This document shows, one piece after another, positions 23,845 through 35,972 of a DNA stretch of 64,000 nt. Origin of the DNA: Malus domestica (taxonomy: Eukaryota; Streptophyta; Magnoliopsida; Rosales; Rosaceae). The translations under genes were made by a program, and so were the position numbers. The notes under the pieces are model-generated. The model was not told where the DNA came from. It saw only the letters and a list, made by a program, of their open reading frames with translations, and searched no databases. Location of the stretch: positions 3,913,501-3,977,500 of the forward strand of contig NC_091673.1 of NCBI RefSeq assembly GCF_042453785.1, given 5' to 3'. Each line of letters begins with the position of its first letter. The stretch's first letter is position 1.

Positions 23845-24545
23845 CAACTTGTCTGCAAATGAAGATAATCGTGTGAACACATTTTCCTTTCTTATTCACC
23901 TTCCCTACAAACCCCAGAGGAAGCTGAAAATACTAATTCGAATACCCATGCAGATCATGTGTTACGTCCTTTCGGAAAGTTTCAGCAAGTTCAACTGTGA
24001 AGGTAAAAATGTCATCCAATACATTCAGGATTATTGCATGCCTGTGCACTGTCCAGAAGTTGTTCTTTCGATTGAGGTTTACCATAACGTGTGAAAACGG
24101 ATGAAGATCCAAGAGTTGTTGGTTCTTGGACAACAAACCACGTACCCTTAACCGAACTGAGGGATAAGATCTACTGCTAAACGGACAACGTGATGCAAAA
24201 GGCCGGTCAGCATGATCTTTCGGGATACTTCCTTATCGAAGACACATTTTGCTTAGTGATCCGTCCGCGCGCGGTAGGTTATGGCGAACTTGTACTCAAT
24301 TGGCTTAGAAATTCGAACGACGAGCTCTCAGAAAATGGGCGTGCCTTGACAGCCTTGTAGCTGGAAAGTCACAAAAGGAGCTAAAAGCAATTAAGTGATG
24401 TCACGAACTCTGAATTTGCCTAGTTGACACGCACAAGACTCGATTTTGTGATATTGTCACCAGGGAGACTAAAAACATACAACTGTAAATAGAGACAAGA
24501 GATTGCTTCATCCACAAGATATGCGAAACAAGCTCAGCATGATTA
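23845..24545 (+). pseudogene. snRNA-activating protein complex subunit 3 (SRD2-like) pseudogene
   Basis: Translations in shifting frames recover several SNAPC3/SRD2 blocks in the right order. At 23849-24094 a frame ends with VHCPEVVLSIEVYHN. From about 24100 come QELLVLGQQT and LTELRDKIYC, a stop, then [20 protein letters not shown] and [10 protein letters not shown]. Near 24440 comes HKTRFCDI, and at 24456-24545 QGD, a stop, KHTTVNRDKRLLHPQDMRN. The intact protein is part of the complex that starts U-snRNA transcription. At least three in-frame stops and several frameshifts are present, so it is dead. No introns interrupt the matching blocks, which suggests a processed or fused-exon copy, but I could not confirm this. 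The 5' limit is uncertain. Confidence 0.75.
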
Positions 24546-24669
24546 ATTGGGATTCTTGATAATCTTAATCTCAAACAAAACCCATTAATTGGGAATGTTG
24601 AGAGCCTTGCTTCTGTTCAATTATAAATAATGATTAGTCAATAAAACAAAATTTTGACACAAAACCGAG

Positions 24670-24745
24670 CGCAATGGCGTTCTAGGATTCATATAGCCGA
24701 CCCCACTTAGTGGGAAAAGGCTTTGTTGTTGTTGTTGTTGTTGAA
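24670..24745 (+). mobile_element. 3' tail of an RTE-type LINE
   Basis: GACCCCACTTAGTGGGA followed by AAGGCTTTG and (TTG)n is the usual 3' end of plant RTE LINEs, which end in a short repeat rather than poly-A. Only the last 75 bp or so are present, as in 5'-truncated insertions. The longer element at 61.0 kb is of the same class. Confidence 0.65.
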
Positions 24746-24972
24746 GATGAAAGACACATGTTGGAACAAAAAATGGTTATACGAAAATGAACCAGATATC
24801 CAATTGCTTGCACTATAAGAATATCCCAATGAAAAATCTGATAGTTGGTCTTGATTCGTGAGCCATTTAGCCTCGACGTGTATCCAGTTGGAGTGCAAAC
24901 GACTAAACAAGAATGTTGTATGGTAAGGAATAAGGAGAATGAGTTTAAAAATTTGCTCTCCTCGGCATTACC

Positions 24973-25146
24973 CATAAAATAATTACGATCATATACGTTA
25001 AAGTAAGCAAAATAAACAACAAAAATGTTATTTTTACCATGTATTTACCATTATTTGCCCATAAAAAGTTATGATCAGATGCATTAAAGTAAGCAAAATA
25101 AACAACAAAAATGTTATTCTTACCATCTATTTGTACCATATCTTTA
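24973..25146. repeat. 87-bp tandem duplication
   Basis: Two adjacent copies start with CATAAAA at 24973 and 25060. Both contain the identical stretch AAAGTAAGCAAAATAAACAA. Confidence 0.85.
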
Positions 25147-25149
25147 ATA

Positions 25150-25755
25150 AAAATGGGATGCACTTGTGTTTGTGGCTTTTATTTATTAGAAAGACTAGCA
25201 TATGGGCACACACAAAACGTGTGAGAATTTTTTTTTTTTTTAAATCGAGATATGTTAGGATTACATGTAGGTTAGGCTTTGAAAAAAAAAAAGCAAAATT
25301 TAGTTGTGTGAAATTACATTTATACCCCGTATTTCTTATTCATATTATTTTGTTTTAATTAGAAGGTTAAACTGATAATTTTATAAAATTTTAATTGACA
25401 ATAAGTATTTTATTAATTAGTAGAGATTATATAAATAGACGATAAGTGTGGCGGGTTTCTTTGGTTGTTGTTGCATACAGGGTTTGGGCTTAAGCCGAAA
25501 TGGTAAGAAAGTAACAACAACAACCTCCTTTACACGCAACGCAAAGTCATACTGCTTTCTCTCTTTTTACCTACGTGGCAATCAATCATTGGGCCCTCAT
25601 AGCATTTAAAGCCCAACGGAAGGAGAGATTCAACCAACGAAGAGGGAGAGATTATATCTGGTAGTTCCGTAGTTGGGGTATCCAATCCAAGGAGCCGAAG
25701 GTTGAAGAAAGACCAGCAACGAGAATCTCTGAAGTTGGTTTGACCAAAATCACCC
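25150..25755. other. Intergenic and cytochrome b5 5' region
   Basis: AT-rich DNA, then a less AT-rich stretch from about 25500 that should hold the promoter and 5' leader of the cytochrome b5 gene. No separate gene. Confidence 0.55.
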
Positions 25756-25761
25756 GCGACG

Positions 25762-27280
25762 ATGCCGACGTTGACGAAGCTGTACACAATGCAAGAAGCC
25801 TCGCAGCACAACACCAAAGACAACTGCTGGGTCGTCATCGATGGCAAGGTAATTGTTTCCCCATGAATTCAAATATTCAATTCAACCCAAAAACGAAGAT
25901 GCCATGAGTTTTTCCTTTCGGGTATTTGTATTTTCAGATCTGTATGTTGCCCTTGGTAGCTAATCTTTGCACTGCATCCTGGGATTGATACAAAAGGACC
26001 ACTTTGAATATTCTAACTTTTTGGGTTGTTTGTGTTCAGGAGGATTCAATGTGTCCTTAATCTTTAGGTCATAAAAAAGTCAAAGACTGAGACTTTGGAT
26101 TACTACCTGCAAAACCCATATTCTATTTTCATTTTGTTTACTATTTACTGCTGTAATTCCTCTGCGTTTCTCAGTTTCTAGGTCAAGTTTCCTCCTTTCC
26201 AATCATAAATTTTGACCTATAGATAATACGATTTGGTTGAATTGTCGTCGCGAGTAATCTTTATGTGTGTGTGGCTTTGCTATTCATAATCTTGTTTAAA
26301 TTACATATGAATAGTACTTATGGAATTTGATCGCGATTCGTGAGGCGTGTTGTGTTCTGTTAAAATTATTACCGGCTTTGGTACTCGAGAATTGGCGTAA
26401 TCAATTTTCTTTTCCATCATTTCAACTGGTTGCTGGTTTAAGTGCACGTCTTGCTGTATTCGTGTTGCTTGCAGCCTTACTGTTGTTGTGGCATTTATGA
26501 ACTAATATTCGTCTGAGTTTTATCTGCAAATTTGGTCAGTAATCTCGGCATCCTTCCTCTCTTAATTATCGAAAAAAAAAATTTCAGTGTGCAGAATGAG
26601 GAATCCCATGACTGTTGGAAGCTCTTTATCATCCAAATTATTGTCTTGATTTACGAATTTGAAATCTGATTTTATGAGATCGAATTGATTGTGTATGTCA
26701 TAACGAATTTCAAATGTAGTTTGCATTGCTGGTTCGGTTTCTCTGTTTTATTTTGATTTGGAGAACTATAATTTGACATCAAACTCTATGGTCTGATCAT
26801 AGTGCATTGGTTAATCCCAGGTGTACGATGTGTCAACCTATTTGGACGACCACCCTGGTGGAGACGATGTACTCCTGGATGCAACTGGTACATTTATAAG
26901 CTTCCAATCTCCATAACTTACTCAACTTATTAGACTGTGCAATCAAGATTTTGCTTCAGTTCAGATAATCATCTCAAACAACAATGTAGATGTGTCGTGA
27001 TCTGAATTTATGAGATTCGATTTCATTAGGAAGAGATGCCACCGAAGATTTTGAAGATGCCGGGCACAGCAAAACTGCGAGGGAGGAAATGGAAGCCTTC
27101 TGCATTGGAGAGCTTGACACCACCTCCTTGGATATTCCAGAGCTCGAGATTTTCTCCAAGAATCAGCCAACTGATTATCCAAAGAAGCTCGTGGACTTGA
27201 CAAAGCGATACTGGGCTGTTCCTGCGGCTGTTGTTGGCATCTCCGTGGTTGTCGCGGTCTTGCACTTGCGCAAGAAGTAA
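25762..27280 (+). CDS. Cytochrome b5, ER tail-anchored
   Basis: Exons 25762-25848, 26821-26887 and 27030-27280 join in phase to give 134 residues, the usual length of plant microsomal cytochrome b5. The haem-binding domain has axial ligands His40 (in DDHPGG) and His64 (in [10 protein letters not shown]). A single hydrophobic segment at about residues 109-128 ([20 protein letters not shown]) followed by Arg-Lys-Lys is a C-terminal ER anchor. The protein passes electrons from cytochrome b5 reductase to fatty-acid desaturases, hydroxylases and some P450s. The start ATG begins the conserved [14 protein letters not shown]. Exon 3 and its 3' flank were copied to 31.76-33.85 kb. Confidence 0.95.
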
Positions 27281-28439
27281 CCATCGGATACAATTTGCCC
27301 TTGGTATACGACTTAAAGGGAGAGTTCTTCACAATTTTGAATGATTAGGAGAAAACAGCAACTGAGAGAACTGCCCCATTTTTATCTAGATTTTCATGAT
27401 TATATTATTATTACAAACTATATGGAGATTGTATGTCATTGAAGTTAGGGGAAACCCATGGCTTCTGTGTTTGTGAGTCTCCATTGTTGAAAGATGGAAA
27501 ATTACACTAAAATGTGCTTTATTGAATGTTTAGTGTCCTTTTAGTGATAAGAGCTTTTACTTTGATTGAAGTTAAAACTTGGCGCTATATTTTTAGCAAA
27601 GTTGTCGATAATACATGTACGTACTTGATTGAAGTTGAAAACACTAAACCATTTAGCAAAGTTGCCAACTAAAGTATATTGTAGAATAATACACGTACAT
27701 TTGATCGAGGTTATTTTTTTGGTTTTTTGATACAATTATATTTTTTACAACAAAGTGTGAGGAATAAATTAGTTTTGAACTTATCACTCACGTCATTTAA
27801 ACTTAAAACCTTGTTTACAACTTATAAGTAAATAGGAATAATTTAGATTGTACTATACAATAAGACGATGACAAGACAATAATACTTAAGTGATACATAT
27901 TTTGCTTGAAGTTCAAATACACTAAAATGTGAATCAACTAAAAATTTAAACAGAAGCTTTAAGGGAAAAGATCTTTGCTTTTATAAAAAAAAAAAAAAAA
28001 AAAAAAAGGAAATTAAATTGTAGAGCCTAAATAACATCGAACTTCAACGATCTGAGTTCTACACGTCCTGAAGTTTAAAAAGCAAAACGAAGGTATTATA
28101 GAATACCTTATATTCTCAAAGCACAGCAATACACAAACAAACAAACAACAACAACTTCCGCCGGGTTCGAACCCATGACCTATTGGATTCGTAAATCGCT
28201 CAAACCCCACAACGTACATGGGTACTGGGGATAAAGCTCTCAAATGTGAATTTATTTATACAGACTTTTGAGAATGTGGATTGAATTTCTGAGGGCTTGG
28301 GTGGGCATTGTTAGCAAAGCCGAATTCTCTTTGCTCGTCTGGTTCAGTTACATGTACAACTAGCACACTAAACATTTTCTTTTAATATAATGATATATTT
28401 ACATTAAAGAATAAGTAAATGAATTGGTATCTTTTTTTT

Positions 28440-28650
28440 TTTGTTAGACTAAGTGCTAGATTAGGAAGCCGACAGGGTTCGAACCCACACCGTGATGTAA
28501 GGGCAACACTCATCTCCATCACTGTGGTAGAGGGCCACTTGCAAATGAACTAGAATCAAACTCTTCATCTGCGAGATTTGGACATGAGACATCTCACTCT
28601 CAAGTGAAAAACTAATACCATTAAACCGTAATACTAAATAATCATTGACC
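28440..28650 (-). mobile_element. SINE-like copy on the minus strand
   Basis: The minus strand reads TAATGGTATTAGTTTTTCAC then TTGAGAGTGAGATGTC and CAAATCTCGCAG, the head of the SINE family seen at 20119. A further B-box-like GGGTTCGAACCC lies at the other end. A duplicate sits at 33170-33380 because the whole segment was copied. Confidence 0.5.
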
Positions 28651-28984
28651 TTGTTTTAAATACAATAAAAGCGAAGCCTAGAATGTACACATAATGAAGT
28701 TTTGTAGTTGGAGAAAATCCGTAACAACCTACTTGAATTTTAAGAAGCTTAGGTTATGTTCGTGAACGTTTTGCAAAATTGTTTTTCGTTTTGCATATAC
28801 AATAACGAGTGAAAAATGTGTTCGGCAAACTGTTTTCTAAAAATAAATTCATAAAACAATATTTAACCTGAGTTTTGTTGAACATCAAATTGGCGTTTCC
28901 CTTATTTTTCAAGATCAATTTTTGAAATAATGGAAAATAAAGATACATTATAAAACAAAATTAGAGTTTAATTAAAAAATAAAA

Positions 28985-29185
28985 TCATGTATGTCGCCAC
29001 TACTATCACTATTGCCACAATGACCACCACAACACTCTCCACCATCTCACCACCATTGCCACCATCTTTGACACTATCACCTCCCACCACCATCATCTTC
29101 ATTGCCATCTCACCATGACCACCACCATATGCGCCTTCTTCTCCACCATCGCTATCCCACCACCACCGTCACTTTGCCACCATCT
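28985..29185. repeat. CAC/CCA-rich low-complexity tract
   Basis: Irregular (CCA/CAC/ATC)n sequence of about 200 bp. A shorter tract of the same type at about 31650-31745 directly precedes the copied cytochrome b5 fragment. Confidence 0.8.
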
Positions 29186-29267
29186 ATATATATATATATA
29201 TTAGGCATTTAGTGATATTGTTTAAAGATTTGCAAAAATTCTGTCTATGTGTGCGTTTCCAACTTTC

Positions 29268-29269
<2 letters not shown>

Positions 29270-29326
<57 letters not shown>
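29270..29326. repeat. AT microsatellite
   Basis: An (AT)n run of about 55 bp. Confidence 0.95.
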
Positions 29327-29329
<3 letters not shown>

Positions 29330-30132
29330 CTTAAAAGACATGCTCCTTGAAAATAGTATCACGGGGTTTAACTAAACAATAAATAAATAAAAAATACACT
29401 ATCATGTTTTGTCCCATAACTAGAATACAAAACCCTTCAAAACATTGATAGCCATAGAAGCCCTCCAAAAAATTGATAGCAACACTCCCCAAGCATTACC
29501 CATTTGTTAAATTGGGAAGGAGAGAGGGAAAGAGAGAGAACGGTAAGAATTTATTTATTTAATATTAGAGATATACTAGAATCACACGTGAAAAAAGTCA
29601 AATTTAGTTTATGTGAAATTACATTACTGTCCATGATTTTATTTTGTGATAAAAGATTAAATTGTCTTCTAACCACGCGGTTGATATGATCACTCTCACA
29701 AAAGCATGAGATTATTTATGTTTTGGTCTCAACAACTATACTGGTTTCACAAGGTGTTAGAGCTACTATACTCAGAAATCGGCACCAGATATTGAAAAAA
29801 GCATGTAACTCAAGCGGTTTCACATGCACTCGAAATCTTGTACTCGAATCACCTCCCAATAGTACTTGTATTAAAAGAATACAAAGGCATATAACCCAAG
29901 TAGTAATTATACACATCTTGTATTTTATTAACTATGAAGAAAAATTACTAAAATGTGCTTTATTGCATGTTGAATGTCCCTTGTTGATGAGAGTTTTTAT
30001 TTTGATTGAAGTTAAATATGAACGCAACTAAAAACTTATAAAAAAGCAAAACAAAGGTATTTTAGAATACCTTATACTTTCACACTGGTAATTTCTCGCA
30101 GACATCGTTAGCCTGAACCCTAAACTTTAAAC

Positions 30133-31119
30133 TAGGGGTGGGTTCAAAAAACCGAAAACCGAAAAAAACCGAAAACCAAACCGAACCGAAACCGAAAAAA
30201 CCGAACCGAACAAAAAAACCGAACCGAATTGAAAAAACCGAACCGAACCGAATTCTTTTGGTTCGGTTCGGTTTTAGTGATCTAGAAACCGAACCAAACC
30301 GAACCGAACCGAATTAATTAAATTAATTTTTTTATTTAATTATTTGTTTTGGATATTATTTTCTAAACCCAATTTGTAAGTTAAAATATGCTAAACCCAA
30401 TGTGTTGCCAAACTTTAAGCTCAAAATATTAAAAAAAAGTCCTATAAAAACTTTAAACCCTAACCTATTATTTATCCCCCATATAAGGTTCCGGAGCCAA
30501 ACCTCATCCTGAAGTACCTACATCCATCTCCATAGCACTGTCTACTTTTGTCTCAGCTTTCTTTTCCAAATCTACTCTCATATAACATGTAACAGAATCT
30601 ATAAACATTTATTTCGGGTAGATTACTTAGGGAATTTGTGATGGAAAAGAATCCAACACACACTAAATAAATCCACCCACGCATTTCTTTTACTAATCAA
30701 GTTGTCAACATGCAGTTACAAGCAAACAACCCTGATCTTTGAACAACATCATACAATTTAATTTTTCTAAGTCATTTGTACGATTTTTGTGTTGTGATGT
30801 TGTTAGTTTGGACTTTGGAAGACTTGATTGATGATTTTAGTTCAACTTTAAATGTTTATTTTCATTGTCTTTGATTATAGTTAGAATGCTTGTGTTATGA
30901 TTGTGTTGGATACGTTAAAATTTAAAATTTCAATGTTTTTCATTTTTTGAAAGAAAAAAAAAAAAAAAAACCAAAACCGAACCGAAAAAAACCGAACCGA
31001 AAAAAAACCGAACCGAAAAAAACCGAAAAAAAAATGAACCGAACCGAACCGAACCGAAATTTCGGTTTGGTTTCGGTTTTGGCAAAAAACCGAACCGAAT
31101 TAAACCGAACCCACCCCTA
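30133..31119. mobile_element. Non-autonomous hAT element with CCGAA subterminal arrays, 987 bp
   Basis: The ends are TAGGGGTGGGTTC and GAACCCACCCCTA, a perfect 13-bp inverted repeat. The flanks CTTTAAAC at 30125-30132 and 31120-31127 are identical 8-mers, diagnostic of hAT. Inside each end is an array of ACCGAAC/CCGAA motifs (30150-30310 and 30970-31100) containing both orientations (GGTTCGGTTCGG at 30260). The centre is AT-rich without a transposase. Arrays of this kind are probably transposase-binding sites. Confidence 0.93.
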
Positions 31120-31761
31120 CTTTAAACCCTACGATCGATCTTTAGTCTATCTGCCAGTTTCGATCCCAAGACCTATTGGATTCAAACATCACTCACATCC
31201 AACAGCGTACAAGGGAACCAGCCAGGTTAGCTCAAAAATTATATATTTAAAGGGGAACCACATTTCTAAGGGCGAACTCCTTTTTATTCTGAAACTCCAT
31301 TCACTTTTGTCTGAGTTGATCCTAGCAAATGGATGTTTTTTTGTCACACTCATTATTTTAACAGATCGTGTCGTGTCAAACTCATTATCTTAACGGGTTC
31401 TTAATAGTTGACCCAAGAACGATCAAACTCGATAGTAGATCGACTCAGAACTTGTTACTTTTGTGTCGTTTCGTGTTGGCTTAAATACTCATGTAAGAAA
31501 TTGTCATGCCTTATGTCTAGACTTGGCAAATGGGTTGTGTTAGTGTCATTTATGTTGACAGGTGATCTAATAATAACTCGAAACTTGTAAGAAATTGTCA
31601 TGCTTTATCTTGACAGGTGATCTAATAATAACTCGAAACTTGTTATATTCCACCACCATTAACACCTCTATTCTCACCACCACTACTACTCCAACCACCA
31701 TTGCTATTCACACCATTCTTGTCTCAACCACCATCGTCACCATTATTACCAAACAGAAATA

Positions 31762-33850
31762 AGCTTCCAATCTCCATAACTCACTCAACTTATTAGACTG
31801 TGCAATCAAGATTTTGTTTCAGTTCAGATAATCATCTCAAACAACCACGTAGATGTGTCGTGATCTGAATTTTTGAGATTCAATTTCATTAGGAAGAGAT
31901 GCCACCGAAGATTTTGAAGATGCCGAGCACAGCAAAACTGCGAGGGAGGAAATGAAAGCCTTCTGCATTGGAGAGCTTGACACCACTTCCTTAGATATTC
32001 CAGAGCTTGAGATTTTCTCCAAGAATCAGCCAACCGATTATCCAAAGAAGCTCGTGGACTTGACAAAGCGATACTGGGCTATTCCTACGGCCGTTGTTGG
32101 CATCTTCGTGGTTGTCGCCGTCTTGCCCTTGCACAAGAAGTAACCATCGGATAAAATTTGCCCTTGTTATACAACTCAAAGGGAGAGTTCTTCACAATTT
32201 TGAATAATTAGGAGAAAACAACAACCGAGAGAACTGCCCCATTTTTATCTAGATTTTCATGATTATATTATTATTACAAATTATATGGAGATTGTATGTC
32301 ATTGAAATTAGGGGAAATCCATGGCTTCTGTGTTAGTGAGTCCCCATTGTTGAAAGATGGAAATTACACTAAAATGTGCTTTATTGAATGTTTAGTGTCC
32401 TTTTTTAGTGATAAGAGCTTTTACTTTGATTGAAGTTAAAACTTGGCACTATTTTTTTAGCAAAGTTGTCGAATAATACACGTACGTATTTGATTGAAGT
32501 TGAAAACACTAAACCATTTAGCAAAGTTGCCAACTAAAGTAAATTGTAAAATAATACACGTACATTTGATCGAGGTTTTTTTTTTTTCTAACACAATAAT
32601 ATATTTACAATAAAAGGTGAGGAATAAATTAGTTTTGAACTTGTCATTCACTTTTATAAAAAAAATGAAAATTAAATTGTAGGGCCTAAACGACATCGAA
32701 CTTCAACGATCTAAATTCTAACGTCCTGATGTTTAAAAAGCAAAACAAAGGTATTATAGAATACCTTATATTCTCAAAGGAAAATGGTTCAAAGTTCAAG
32801 GGTCAAGATCTCCTAATTTGGTGGAAACTTTCCTTCTCAAAGCACAACAATACACAAACAAACAACAACAACAACTTCCGCCGAGTTCGATCCCATGACC
32901 TATTGGATTCGAAAATCGCTCAAACCCAACGACGTACAAGGGTACTGGCGGCAAAGTTCTCAAATGTGAATTTATTTATTCAGACTTTTGATAATGTGGA
33001 TTGAATTTCTGAGGGCTTGGGTGGGCATTCTGAGCAAAGTCGAACTCCCTTTGCTCGTCTGGTTCAGTTACATGTACAACTAAACTAGCATACTAAACAT
33101 TTTTTTTTAATATAACGATATATTTACATTAAGGGATGAGTAAATGAATTGGTATCTTTTTTTTTTTGTCAGATAATAGATTTGTTAGATTAGATGCCAG
33201 ATTAGGAAGCCGACGGAATTCGAACCCTCGCCGTGGTTCAATGGCAACATTCCTCTCTACCTCTATGATAGAGGGCCACTTGCAAATGAACTGGTATCAA
33301 ATTATTTATCTGCGAGATTTGGGCCTGAGACATCTCACTTTCAAGTAAAAAACTAATACCACTAAATCATAGTACTAAATAATCATTGACCTTGTTTTGA
33401 AACAATAAAAATGAGGCCTAGAATGTACACATAACGGAGTTTTGTAGCTGGAGAAAATCCATAACGACCTACTTGAATTTTAAGAAGCTTAGGTCACGTT
33501 CGTTAACGTTTTGCTAAAAAACTGTTTTTCGTTTTACCATTTAATATGCACATAAGCATTTATATATATTAGACCTTTATTGCTATTGATTAAAGATTTG
33601 CAGAAAGTTTATCTATGTGTGCGTTTCCAACCACCCAAAGATTTTCTTTTTATTGGAAAATATTACTCGTAACATCATAAGATAGTACAATATTCAAACG
33701 TGAATTTCAAAAACTAAAATTGGATCTTAAAAAACATGCTGCTAAAAAACTATTATGGAGCATAACTAAAACAAAAGTATACACTTCCGACTTTTGTCCT
33801 ACAACTAGAATACAAAGCCCTTCAAAATATTTATAGCCAAAACTATAATG
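31762..33850 (+). repeat. Segmental duplicate of 26896-29470
   Basis: The copy begins abruptly inside cytochrome b5 intron 2 (AAGCTTCCAATCTCCATAAC) and runs through exon 3, the 3' flank, a SINE and beyond to TAGAATACAAAGCCCTTCAA. The two copies are close to identical over exon 3 and drift further downstream. The CAC-rich tract and AT repeat of the source (28985-29326) are missing here. Confidence 0.88.
31893..32143 (+). pseudogene. Cytochrome b5 exon 3 duplicate
   Basis: A 251-bp copy of the last coding exon of cytochrome b5, same length, with its splice acceptor and stop codon retained and no frameshift. It encodes the second haem ligand His (in DAEHSKTARE), the C-terminal anchor and the Lys-Lys end. 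Replacements include Gly63 to Glu, Glu to Lys in EEMEAF, several in the anchor, and Arg to His before the final Lys-Lys. Exons 1 and 2, including the HPGG haem motif, are absent, and no promoter is apparent. As it stands it cannot make a cytochrome. It could be used only as an alternative last exon of a read-through transcript from the gene 4.6 kb upstream. Confidence 0.85.
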
Positions 33851-35381
33851 TCGCACATTATTGACGTGTGTTTCCCAAAATTAAAGAGTTTCAAATTGCT
33901 TAAATTTGAGCGCAGGGTTGGAAGAAAAAAAAAAGCAAAACAAAGGTATTTTAGAATACCTCATATACTAGAGAAATACTAAGGGAACTCTTTATGGATA
34001 TAATCACATCCGTTCATGGTACATTTGGCGAGGATCCTCCTAGTCCAAACTAAACAAGTCCATTTTCTCTGCCAGTTTCGATCCCAGGACCTATTGGATT
34101 CGACATCCACAAATCCAACGATGTACCAGGGAACCGGCGACATGGAACGTCCAAATTGTTATTTAAGATGCTTGAGAATGTGGACTGGAGGGCATTGTGG
34201 GCAAAAGGCGCAAAACACAACTCCCTTTTCTCTTTTGTAGTTACGTTTACAACTAGGACATTACCCTGTTTACCTTATAAACTTAATCAAGTGGTTTCTT
34301 ACTTTTATTTATTTATTTATTTTAGTTCCATTCCGCAATTTTAATCTTAGAAAATAAGGTTTTCAATTCTTATAACTATTCTTAATGTACAGTGAGTTTT
34401 GATAAGAATTCTAACCAGACGATTGATATGATCACTCTTACAAAGGTATGAAATTATTTAAGTTTTGGTGCTCAACTACTTCGCACTGGTCTCACATGGT
34501 GTAAGAGAGAGCTACTCTAGTTACAACTCTATTGAAATTTATGTACCACACAAGAATTTAATTTCAGCACCCAATATTGAAAAGGGCATTCAACTCAAGT
34601 AGTTTAACGTGCTCAAAATTTTGTATGCTAAGTCACTCTCTCCGTAGTGCTTCTATATATATAAAGTGAGAAGCCCAAATAGGTGAAGCTCTCAATATCT
34701 CAATTATGTTTTCATTTAAAAAAAAAAAAAACCAACCCAAAACCATTTCTATATAGGACTATAATTGTAATACACAAATAAAATAGGGTTAAAATTGTAA
34801 TACAAAAACATGAAAGGCGCCCGTACTTTTAGATTAATTCTAACCCGTTGATTACTCATCTCTATACTTAGTGAACTCTCCACAAGCAGTTATAGCGGTT
34901 GCAAAGTTGCACAATTGAAACCGTACTGTTCTGGAGAAACCAACTCAATCTCCCATACCCTCTCATATCGTCTTTTTGGTGGTGCTTCTTCATCCATCTT
35001 ACAGTATTGGTGCTTCTTTCATATTGTCAACCTTCTTTCGTTTGGTGCTGCTTCAACATTGAATTTTTTTAATCCTATTCATTTTGTTTAATTGTTGTTG
35101 AATTTCGATTTGGGTTTTGCAGTTCGGATTTGATATGGGGATTTTGAAAATGGTGAATGCTGAGCTAGTTACGCTACAATGGGTATGTGAATTTTCATGC
35201 CAAGATAGTTCTGCGTAATTTTGATCTTCTACTGATTTCGATCGAATTCCAAGAACTTTTTTATTTGCTTAGTTTAATTTGTGGTTGTTAATTGAACAAA
35301 GGAAAAAAAAAACACAGATAGAAAAGAGACATGCTGAAGTAACTCCTCCATTTTAGGAGAAAGAGAAACCCGTGGCGGGAG

Positions 35382-35558
35382 ATGTTTAATAAGTTCAGAG
35401 CAACGGAGGAGACTAAGCAAGGCCTCGACAATGGTGTTCCAAATTGGCACTGACGCCCATCTCTACGAGGATCCCCACAACGTCAGCATCGCTCATCTCC
35501 TTTCGACTCCAACAAGTGCGAGGCTCTCAAGCGATTGCTCACTCTCATTCCCCAGGGA
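35382..35558 (+). pseudogene. Fragment of AP-3 complex subunit beta (exon 1)
   Basis: Three frames together recover the start of plant AP-3 beta adaptin: MFNKFRATEET from 35382; then, after a one-base shift, SKASTMVFQIGTDAHLYEDP and HNVSIAHLL; then, after another shift, FDSNKCEALKRLLTLIPQG. AP-3 beta works in vacuolar protein sorting. Only the first exon is recognisable, about 60 codons against roughly 1,100 in the full protein, and it has at least two frameshifts. The homology rests on recalled family sequence. Confidence 0.65.
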
Positions 35559-35879
35559 AAAATTGTCGCTCTCATCGACAATTTTTCTATGGTTTTATTT
35601 CATTTGTGCATATAGTAAATATCCTTATAACTCTTGATGTATGTAAATTTGTTTATGTTGCAGTATGCTTACAGAGTGAAGTTGCTTTAGACATATTAAA
35701 GAGTGAGTTTATCAAGTAAGAAGCAATTTTGAAATTTCGCTAATACCATATTTGCATATTCCAAACTGACTCTCAAGCAAGACATCAACTAATTTCGTAG
35801 CGAATTGTAATTAGAACTCCAAAAATCTATTAGCGCTTCTCATGAGATTAATTTTCTTTTTAATATAGAAAATTTGGAG

Positions 35880-35972
35880 CAGGCTCTCCATAAATGGGGG
35901 TAAGGCTAGCCGACATTCACCTCTCCCAGACCCTGCGTAAAGCGGGAGCCTTGTGCACTGGGTACGACCTTT
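35880..35972 (+). mobile_element. 5'-truncated Au-like SINE
   Basis: The body carries GGGTAAGGCTAGCCGACATT and then AGCGGGAGCCTTGTGCACTG, the 3' half of Au-type plant SINEs, and ends in a T run. A 23-bp direct repeat, including TAATATAGAAAATTTGGAG, flanks it at 35857-35879 and 35973-35995 and appears identical. This is the expected target duplication of a LINE-mobilised insertion. Confidence 0.75.

Noticed and set aside
28155-28190. B-box-like GGGTTCGAACCC, possible tRNA
   Set aside because: No A box or cloverleaf around it, and the same string in sister modules is decayed. At most a SINE remnant.
30947-31393. 148-codon + frame, Lys/Pro/Thr/Glu-rich
   Set aside because: It is a translation of the ACCGAA arrays at the right end of the hAT element and runs across its boundary. 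No protein features.
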